Positions 55,250-64,000 of a DNA stretch of 64,000 nucleotides are shown here, in pieces. The position numbers were made by a program, and so were the translations under genes. The notes beneath the pieces are model-generated. The model was not told the origin of the DNA, searched no databases, and was given only the letters and a program-made list of their open reading frames with translations. Numbering within the stretch: position 1 is the stretch's first letter; the number at the start of each line of letters is the position of its first letter. The DNA is from Notamacropus eugenii (taxonomy: Eukaryota > Chordata > Mammalia > Diprotodontia > Macropodidae), in assembly GCF_028372415.1 (NCBI RefSeq), contig NW_027325148.1:167366-231365 (forward strand), read 5' to 3'.

Positions 55250-56736
55250 GCCTCTGTCTCCCCCTCACTCTCACAGTCATTCTCAGTCTCCTCAAGCCTC
55301 TCACCCTCACTCCTTCAGTAACACACACACCTTTCCACAGAAATCCTTCGTCTGTCACAGCGCACTTTCCTCACTGTGGCCCTCTCTCATTGTCTCTCTG
55401 AATCTTTGTCTCTTTTTTGTCCCTCTCTCTGTCCCTCCTTCTGTCATTCTTCCTGAAATGCTACGTCTCCTTCAATCACAGAGAAAGACCTTGTCTCCCT
55501 GTCCCTCTCTCCGTTGCCCGTTCTCTTTTGCCACCTGCAATTCTCTCTCTACTTCACTCAGAGGCACAGAGATTGTCAGTCCCTCTCTTCCACACACTGT
55601 GTTGCAGCTACACTCTCTCCCCTTCTCTTTCTTCCAATGCACATCTACTGTATGTCTGTCACAGAGCCTGCCCTCTGTCTCATTTCCTCTCCCCCACACT
55701 CTCACAGGTCACCAGTGCAAACTCGCAAGTTCTGTGACACACACTTTCACTCGCACACCCACATTTCTTCAAGCCCTCTCTCGCACAGGTTCATCCCCCT
55801 GCTCTCTCTCTACCTCCCTCCCTTGCATCCTCCCTCTCTGTCTCTCTGTCTCTTTTCATCTCACTACTAAACGTGTTCACAAAATACCAACCTGTATCTC
55901 CCACAAACACGCACTGCGTGGAAGATGAACTCTCCCATACTATCTTTCACTCTAATGCACACATGATCTCTCTCTCTCTGTCTCTGTCTGTCTCTCTGTC
56001 CCTCTGTCTGTCTCTCTGTGTTTTTCCATCACTGACAATTTACTTCACTGACAAACGGGCAGAGTTATCAGAATGTCTTTCACACGTAAATTTGTCTCTC
56101 CCACACATGTTTAATTTGTCTTTGTAAAGCAGGCAGACATACACATTCTCCAAGTGTTTTCGTTCTCACCCAGTCAGCCCCACGCTGTGTGTCCAAACCA
56201 GCCACATTCGCACAAGGACATTCTTTCCTCTCTTTTTCTCTGTTTCGCCTTTTCTCTCGGTCACACTCACAGAACATTTTGGTCTCTCTGTTGTCCTTCA
56301 TACTTACAATTTCCCAGGCAATATGTCTGAAATAGAGCCACGATTCAATATGCACAGTCCATCTGTCCCACTCTCCTGCTTCGTGTCTGTCTCTGTCTGT
56401 CCCTGTCTGTCCCTGTGTGTCTTTCTGTGTGTGTATGTGTGTGTCTGAATCTCTGTGTCTCTCTCTGTGTCTGTTTGTCTCTCTCTGTCTCTCTTTCCCC
56501 CTGTTTCTTTCTATCTGTCTTCCTCATTCTTTCACTTGCCCTCTCCCTCTGACATCCTTCTCTTACCAAGCCGTAGGCACACACTGAGTCTCCCACAACC
56601 ACTGAGAGAGACATTCTCTCTTCCCCATTCGTTCTCATACAGAGATACTTTCCCTCTCTCTCTGTCTCACTCTCTCTTTCTCTATCTCTCTCTCTGTCTC
56701 ACTCTCTGTCTCTGTCTCTCTCTGTCTTTCTGTCTG

Positions 56737-56789
<53 letters not shown>

Positions 56790-58149
56790 GTCTCTCTCTC
56801 TCTGTCTCTCTCTCTCTGTCTCTCACTCTCTGTCTGTCCCCCTCTCGCACATACACACATTCTCCCTCTTATTGTCTGTTCTTTTTTGCGGAAAACGTCT
56901 CAGACATCTGCGGTCTACAAAATAGACACACAATCCGACAGCTCTTCTTTGTCTCCCACATTCATCATAGGTGTCTTTCCCTCTCTCTCTCTGAATGCTC
57001 TTGTATGTATTCCTGTCTCTCTCTATGTCTCTCAGTATGTGTCTCTCTCTTTCCATTTCTCTCTGTCTTCCTCACTGACTTCTTGTATTATCACAAGTCT
57101 TAACCACACACTGTATCTCACAAAGACACAGTCTGACTTCCAGAAACTCTCTCATATTGTCTTCCTGTCTTACCTATTCTCTCTCTTCCACAGGGATATT
57201 TTCTCTCTCTCTGTCTGTGTCTCTCACAGACACCCCGTACAAGTGGATTCCCCCTTGCTGCCTTTTCCTTCGTTCCCATAAAGTCTCCTGCACAATCTTT
57301 CTGAAGGACACACGCCGAATGCAACACACTTAGTCTCTCCCAGTCCAGCTCGGTCTTTTGTTCAGGCTCTCTCTTCCGTATGATCCTTCTGTCCCTCTCT
57401 CTGTGATAAAGTCCTTGTCACACAGTCATAGCCGCAGAATGTTTCTTACACCCACATACCGTCATTAGCAGACATCGTTCCTATCTTCTTCTCTTTCCCA
57501 TAATCTTTCTCTCTCTGTCTCTGTCTCTCCCTCTCTCTTTGTCTCTCTGTCTCTTTCTCTCTCTCTCTCTGTCTGTCTTTTTCTCTCTCACACACATACA
57601 CATGGAGGTATACCCTCATTCTCAGTCTCACAGGTACTCCCACAGTCCTCCTGTGAAAACACATGCACAATTCCACACATTCACTTAGTCTCTCACACTC
57701 ACCCTTGTTATCTCACTGTGGTGCTGTAACGTTGTCTCTGTCCATCTCCTTGTAGCCGTGTCTTCCTGTCCCTTGGAATCCTTCTCTTATTCCCCCTGAA
57801 ATACACTCTTTCATTCCAAGAGAAACACCCACCTTCTTTCTCCCTGTCACACACACTCAGTCATAATAGACTCTTTCACATTCTCTTTCTTTCTGCTGCA
57901 CATGTAGTCTCTCTGTCACACAACCTGCTCTCTGTCTCTTTTGTTGCCACCGAGACAATCGAGATCACAAATACAAACTGCCATAGTCTATGAGAGACTC
58001 TTTCCCTCTCCTTCGCACCAGTCTTTTCAAACACTGTCTCACGCACTTTCATGCCCTCTCTCTCTCTTCCACTCACTCTCTCTCTGTCTTTCTCCTTCTG
58101 TCTCTCTGTCTGTCTCTGTCTCTGTCTTTCTTTCTCTCTCTCCCTTTTT
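55250..58149 (+). repeat. Satellite unit 8 (type B')
   Basis: 2900 bp. Equivalent of unit 5, at an offset of 8627 bp. Confidence 0.85.
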
Positions 58150-59632
58150 GCCTCTGTCTCCCCCTCACTCTCACAGTCATTCTCAGTCTCCACAAGCCTC
58201 TCACCCTCACTCCTTCAGTAACACACACACCTTTCCACAGAAATCCTTCGTCTGTCCCAGCGCACTTTTCTCACTGTGGCCCTCTCTCATTGTCTCTCTG
58301 AATCTTTGTCTCTTTTTTGTCCCTCTCTCTGTCCCTCCTTCTGTCATTCTTCCTGAAATGCTACGTCTCCTTCAATCACAGAGAAAGACCTTGTCTCCCT
58401 GTCCCTCTCTCTGTTGCCCGTTCTCTTTTGCCACCTGCAATTCTCTCTCTACTTCACTCAGAGGCACAGAGATTGTCAGTCCCTCTCTTCACACACACTG
58501 TGTCGCAGCTACACTCTCTCCCCTTCTCTTTCTTTCCAATGCACATCTACTGTATGTCTGTCACAGAGCCTGCCCTCTCTCTCATTTCTTCTCCACCACA
58601 CTCTCACATGTCACCAATGCAAACTCGCAAGTTCTGTGACACACTCTTTCACTCGCACACCCACATTTTTTCAAGCCCTCTCTCGTACAGGTTCATCCCC
58701 CTGCTCTCTCTCTACCTCCCTCCCTTTCATCCTCCCTCTCTGTCTCTCTGTCTCTTTTCATCTCACTACTAAACGTGTTCACAAAATACCAACCTGTATC
58801 TCCCACAAACACGCACTGCGTGGGAGATGAACTCTCCCACACTATCTTTCACTCTAATGCACACATGATCTCTCTCTCTCTGTCTCTGTCTGTCTCTCTG
58901 TCCCTGTGTCTGTCTCTCTGTGTTTTTCCATCACTGACAATTTACTTCACTGACAAACGGGCAGAGTTATCAGAATGTCTTTCACACGTAAATTTGTCTC
59001 TCCCACACATATTTAATTTGTCTTTGTAAAGCAGGCAGACATACACATTCTCCAAGTGTTTTCGTTCTCACCCAGTCAGCCCCACGCTGTGTGTCCAAAC
59101 CAGCCACATTCGCACAAGGACATTCTTTCCTCTCTTTTTCTCTGTTTCGCCTTTTCTCTCGGTCACACTCACAGAACATTTTGGTCTCTCTGTTGTCCTT
59201 CATACTTACAATTTCCCAGGCAATATGTCTGAAATAGAGCCACGATTCAATATGCACAGTCCATCTGTCCCACTCTCCTGCTTCGTGTCTGTCTCTGTCT
59301 GTCCCTGTCTGTCCCTGTGTCTCTTTCTGTGTGTGTGTATGTGTGTGTGTCTGCATCTCTTTGTCTCTGTCTGTGTCTGTTTATCTCTCTCTCTTTCCCT
59401 CTGTTTCTTTCTATCTGTCTTCCTCATTCTTTCTCATGCCCTCTCCCTCTGACATCCTTCTCTGACAAAGCCGTAGGCGAACACTGTGTCTTCCAAAACC
59501 ACTGATAGAGACATTCTCTCCCCCCCATTCACTCTCATACAGAGATACTTTCCCTCTCTCTCTGTCTCACTCTCTTTCTCTTTCTCTCCCTCTCTCTCAC
59601 TCCCTGTCTCTCTCTCTGTCTCTCTTTGTCTT

Positions 59633-59665
<33 letters not shown>

Positions 59666-60991
59666 GTCACTCTCTGTCTGTCCCTCTCTCTCACATACAC
59701 ACATTCTCCCTCTTGCTGTCTGTTCTTTTTTGCCCAAAATGTCTCAGACATCTCTGGTCTACAAAATAGACTCACAATCCAACAGCTCTTCTTGGTCTCT
59801 CACATTTATCAAAGTTGTCTTTCCCTCTCTCTCTGAATGCTCTTGTATGTATTCCTGTCTCTCCCTATGTCTCTCAGTATGTGTCTCTCTCTTTCCATTT
59901 CTCTCTGTCTTCCTCACTGACTTCTTGTATTATCACAAGTCTTAACCACACACTGTATCTCACAAAGACACAGTCTGACTTCCAGAAACTGTCTCATATT
60001 GTCTTCCTGTCTTACCTATTCTCTCTCTTACAGAGGGATATTTTCTCTCTCTCTGTCTGTGTCTCTCACAGACACCCCGTACAAGTGGATTCACCCTTGC
60101 TGCCTTTTCCTTCGTTCCCATAAAGTCTCCTGCGCAATCTTTCTGAAGGACACACCCTGAATGCAACACACTTAGTCTCTCCCAGTCCAGCTCGGTCTTT
60201 TGTTCAGGCTCTCTCTTCCGTATGATCCTTCTGTCCCTGTCTCTGTGATAAATTCCTTGTCACACAGTCATAGCCGCAGAATGTTTCTTACACCCACATA
60301 CCGTCATTAGGAGACATCGTTCCTATCTTCTTCTCTTTCCCATAATCTTTCTCTCTCTGTCTCTGTCTCTCCCTCTCTCTCTGTCTCTCTGTCTCTCTCT
60401 CTCTCTCTGTCTGTCTTTTTCTCTCTCACACACATACACATGGAGGTATACCCTCATTCTCAGTCTCACAGGTACTCCCACAGTGCCCCTGTGAAAACAC
60501 ATGCACAATTCCACACATTCACTTAGTCTCTCACACTCACCCTTGTTATCTCACTGTGGTGCTGTAACGTTGTCTCTGTCCATCTCCTTGTAGCCGTGTC
60601 TTCCTGTCCCTTGGAATCCTTCTCTTATTCCCCCTGAAATACACTCTTTCATTCCAAGAGAAACACCCACCTTCTTTCTCCCTGTCACACACACTCAATT
60701 ATAATAGACTCTTTCACATTCTCTTTCTTTCTGCTGCACATGTAGTCTCTCTGTCACACAACCTGCTCTCTGTCTCTTTTGTTGCCACCGAGACAATCGA
60801 GATCACAAATACAAACTGCCATAGTCTATGAGGGACTCTTTCCCTCTCCTTCGCACCAGTCTTTTCAAACACTCTCTCACGCACTTTCATGCCCTCTTTC
60901 TCTCTTCCACTCATTTTCTCTCTGCCTTTCTCCTTCTGTCTCTCTGTCTGTCTCTGTCTCTGTCTTTCTTTCTCTCTCTCCCTTCCTTTTT
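58150..60991 (+). repeat. Satellite unit 9 (type A, short)
   Basis: 2842 bp. Equivalent of unit 6, at an offset of about 8635 bp. Confidence 0.85.
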
Positions 60992-63884
60992 GCCTCTGTC
61001 TCCCCCTCACTCTCACAGTCATTCTCAGTCTCCACAAGCCTCTCACCCTCATTCCTTCAGTAACACACACACCTTTCCACAGAAATCCTTCGTCTGTCAC
61101 AGCGCACTTTTCTCACTGTGGCCCTCTCTCATTGTCTCTCTGAATCTTTGTCTCTTTTTTGTCCCTGTCTCTGTCCCCCTTTCTGTCATTCTTCCTGAAA
61201 TGCTACGTCTCCTTCAATCACAGAGAAAGACCTTGTCTCCCTGTCCCTCTCTCTGTTGCCCGTTCTCTTTTGCCACCTGCAATTCTCTCTCTACTTCACT
61301 CAGAGGCACAGAGATTGTCAGTCCCTCTCTTCCACACACTGTGTCGCAGCTACACTCTCTCCCCTTCTCTTTCTTCCAATGCACATCTACTGTATGTCTG
61401 TCACAGAGCCTGCCCTCTGTCTCATTTCCTCTCCCCCACACTCTCACAGGTCACCAGTGCAAACTCGCAAGTTCCGTGACACACACTTTCACTCGCACAC
61501 CCACATTTCTTCAAGCCCTCTCTCGCACAGGTTCATCCCCCTGCTCTCTCTCTACCTCCCTCCCTTTCATCCTCCCTCTCTGTCTCTCTGTCTCTTTTCA
61601 TCTCACTACTAAACGTGTTCACAAAATACCAACCTGTATCTCCCACAAACACGCACTGCGTGGGAGATGAACTCTCCCACACTATCTTTCACTCTAATGC
61701 ACACATGATCTCTCTCTCTCTGTCTCTGTCTGTCTCTGTGTCCCTCTGTCTGTCTCTCTGTGTTTTTCCATCACTGACAATTTACTTCACTGACAAACGG
61801 GCAGAGTTATCAGAATGTCTTTCACACGTAAATTTGTCTCTCTCCCACACATATTTAATTTGTCTTTGTAAAGCAGGCAGACATACACATTCTCCAAGTG
61901 TTTTCGTTCTCACCCAGTCAGCCCCACGCTGTGTGTCCAAACCAGCCACATTCGCACAAGGACATTCTTTCCTTTCTTTTTCTCTGTTTCGCCTTTTCTC
62001 TCGGTCACACTCACAGAACATTTTGGTCTCTCTGTTGTCCTTCATCCTTACAATTTCCCAGGCAATATGTCTGAAATAGAGCCACGATTCAATATGCACA
62101 GTCCCTCTGTCCCACTCTCCTGCTTCCTGTCTGTCTCTGTCTGTCCCTGTCTGTCCCTGTGTGTCTTTCTGTGTGTGTGTGTGTGTGTCTGAATCTCTGT
62201 GTCTCTCTCTGTGTCTGTTTGTCTCTCTCTGTCTCTCTTTCCCCCCTGTTTCTTTCTCTCTGTCTTCCTCATTCTTTCACTTGCCCTCTCCCTCTGACAT
62301 CCTTCTCTTACCAAGCCGTAGGCACACACTGAGTCTCCCACAACCACTGAGAGAGGCATTCTCTCTTCCCCATTCGTTCTCATACAGAGATACTTTCCCT
62401 CTCTCTCTGTCTCACTCTCTCTTTCTCTGTCTCTCTCTCTGTCTCACTCTCTGTCTCTGTCTCTCTCTGTCTTTCTGTCTGTCTGTCTTTCTCTCTCTCT
62501 CTCTGTCTCTCTGTGTCTCTCTCTCTGTCTCTCTCTCTCTGTCTCTCTCTCTGTCTCTCACTCTCTGTCTGTCCCCCTCTCGCACATACACACATTCTCC
62601 CTCTTGCTGTCTGTTCTTTTTTGCGGAAAACGTCTCAGACATGTGCGGTCTACAAAATAGACACACAATCCGACAGCTCTTCTTTGTCTCCCACATTCAT
62701 CATAGGTGTCTTTCCCTCTCTCTCTCTGAATGCTCTTGTATGTATTCCTGTCTCTCTCTATGTCTCTCAGTATCTGTCTCTCCCTTTCCATTTCTCTCTG
62801 TCTTCCTCACTGACTTCTTGTATTATCACAAGTCTTAACCACACACTGTATCTCAGAAAGACACAGTCTGACTTCCAGAAACTCTCTCATATTGTCTTCC
62901 TGTCTTACCTATTCTCTCTCTTCCACAGGGATATTTTCTCTCTCTCTGTCTGTGTCTCTCACAGACACCCCGTACAAGTGGATTCCCCCTTGCTGCCTTT
63001 TCCTTCGTTCCCATAAAGTCTCCTGCACAATCTTTCTGAAGGACACACGCCGAATGCAACACACTTAGTCTCTCCCAGTCCAGCTCGGTCTTTTGTTCAG
63101 GCTCTCTCTTCCGTATGATCCTTCTGTCCCTCTCTCTGTGATAAAGTCCTTGTCACACAGTCATAGCCGCAGAATGTTTCTTACACCCACATACCGTCAT
63201 TAGCAGACATCATTGCTATCTTCTTCTCTTTCCCATAATCTTTTTCTCTCTGTCTCTGTCTCTCCCTCTCTCTCTGTCTCTCTGTCTCTCTCTCTCTCTC
63301 TGTATGTCTTTTTCTCTCTCACACACATACACATGGAGGTATACCCTCATTCTCAGTCTCACAGGTACTCCCACAGTCCCCCTGTGAAAACACATGCACA
63401 ATTCCACACATTCACTTAGTCTCTCACACTCACCCTTGTTATCTCACTGTGGCGCTGTAACGTTGTCTCTGTCCATGTCCTTGTAGCCGTGTCTTCCTCT
63501 CCCTTGGAATCCTTCTCTTATTCCCCCTGAAATACACTCTTTCATTCCAAGAGAAACACCCACCTTCTTTCTCCCTGTCACACACACTCAGTCATAATAG
63601 ACTCTTTCACATTCTCTTTCTTTCTGCTGCACATGTAGTCTCTCTGTCACACAACCTGCTCTCTGTCTCTTTTGTTGCCCCCCAGACAATCGAGATCACA
63701 AATACAAACTGCCATAGTCTATGAGGGACTCTTTCCCTCTCCTTCGCACCAGTCTTTTCAAACACTCTCTCACGCACTTTCATGCCCTCTCTCTTTCTTC
63801 CACTCACTCTCTCTCTGTCTTTCTCCTTCTGTCTCTCTGTCTGTCTCTGTCTCTGTCTTTCTTTCTCTCTCTCCCTTCCTTTTT
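60992..63884 (+). repeat. Satellite unit 10 (type B)
   Basis: 2893 bp. Equivalent of unit 7, at an offset of about 8632-8635 bp, with a CTCTCTCCC insertion near 61850 and an extra C near 62244. Confidence 0.85.
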
Positions 63885-64000
63885 GCCTCTGTCTCCCCCT
63901 CACTCTCACAGTCATTCTCAGTCTCCTCAAGCCTCTCACCCTCACTCCTTCAGTAACACACACACCTTTCCACAGAAATCCTTCGTCTGTCACAGCGCAC
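63885..64000 (+). repeat. Satellite unit 11 (start only)
   Basis: The first 116 bp of the next unit; it matches units 3, 5 and 8 and is cut by the window edge. Confidence 0.85.

Larger units (their letters stand above)
55250..63884 (+). repeat. Higher-order repeat, three-unit block, copy 2
   Basis: Units 8-9-10 repeat units 5-6-7 with a block length of 8635 bp. The start of unit 11 continues the pattern, suggesting a third block beyond the window. Confidence 0.85.
35033..64000 (+). repeat. Pyrimidine-rich tandem satellite, about 2.9 kb unit, at least ten copies
   Basis: Units begin, by my choice, at the motif GCCTCTGTCTCCCCCTCACT, found at 35033, 37924, 40828, 43721, 46623, 49515, 52360, 55250, 58150, 60992 and 63885. 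Spacings are 2891, 2904, 2893, 2902, 2892, 2845, 2890, 2900, 2842 and 2893 bp. Units are very alike; most length change comes from CT and CTCTGT runs. Each unit mixes these runs with about 200 bp unique-looking blocks. The plus strand is strongly C+T rich and poor in G. The right edge is not reached. No gene is supported inside: the long open frames are low-complexity and shift frame between units. No known satellite family name is claimed. Confidence 0.95.

Noticed and set aside
34512..64000. Dozens of open frames of 60-296 codons on both strands in the array, including Arg/Glu-rich 'RERERQRE' frames that mimic SR proteins
   Set aside because: They are translations of CT or GA microsatellite sequence, overlap each other on both strands and change frame between units. 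No start context, splice pattern or domain supports them.
35033..64000. CRISPR-like array
   Set aside because: Units are about 2.9 kb, made of low-complexity DNA, in a mammalian genome; there are no short repeats with unique spacers and no cas genes.

Overview
The window is vertebrate nuclear DNA, almost certainly from a marsupial. It has long introns with GT-AG splicing, no operons, and marsupial-type repeats: L1 copies with the typical 3' UTR, BovB/RTE-clade LINEs, and tRNA-derived CORE/MIR-type SINEs. Three blocks follow each other. (1) 1-15.3 kb is a repeat-rich gene desert of decayed LINEs and SINEs. (2) 15.3-31.7 kb is a gene pair arranged head to head around a GC-richer promoter near 25.64-26.18 kb. 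UBA1, the ubiquitin-activating enzyme E1, runs leftward and its complete reading frame is present. RBM10, an RNA-binding splicing regulator, runs rightward, and only its 5' exons are present. (3) 33.6-64.0 kb is a pyrimidine-rich tandem satellite. It has a decayed left edge, then ten full units of about 2.84-2.90 kb and the start of an eleventh. The array runs off the right end of the window.

UBA1 was rebuilt by hand as 25 coding exons on the minus strand (23550 down to 15490). Exon lengths sum to 3177 nt, that is 1058 codons plus stop, the length I recall for human UBA1. No frameshift or internal stop was found and all introns show GT-AG ends. Catalytic Cys632 and the nucleotide-site residues Asp504, Arg515, Lys528 and Asp576 fall on the human numbers. 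The alternative start Met41 is kept. RBM10 is represented by a likely non-coding exon 1, the ATG exon at 28887-28903, and two further coding exons (30461-30644 and 31478-31666) joined in frame. They encode about 130 residues that end just before RRM1. No RRM exon was found before the satellite begins.

In human the two genes lie in tandem (RBM10 then UBA1, same strand). Here they are divergent, both proteins carry many substitutions although the frames are open, and a large higher-order satellite lies next to them. Marsupials are known to carry X and Y copies of both UBA1 and RBM10. A Y-linked gametologue pair is therefore my leading inference, but the sequence alone does not settle X versus Y.

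The satellite has clear higher-order structure. A three-unit block of about 8.63 kb occurs twice (46623-55249 and 55250-63884). Further left, a two-unit block repeats at an offset of 5795 bp. The many overlapping open frames in the array, in both directions, are by-products of CTCTGT-like low-complexity sequence and are not annotated as genes.
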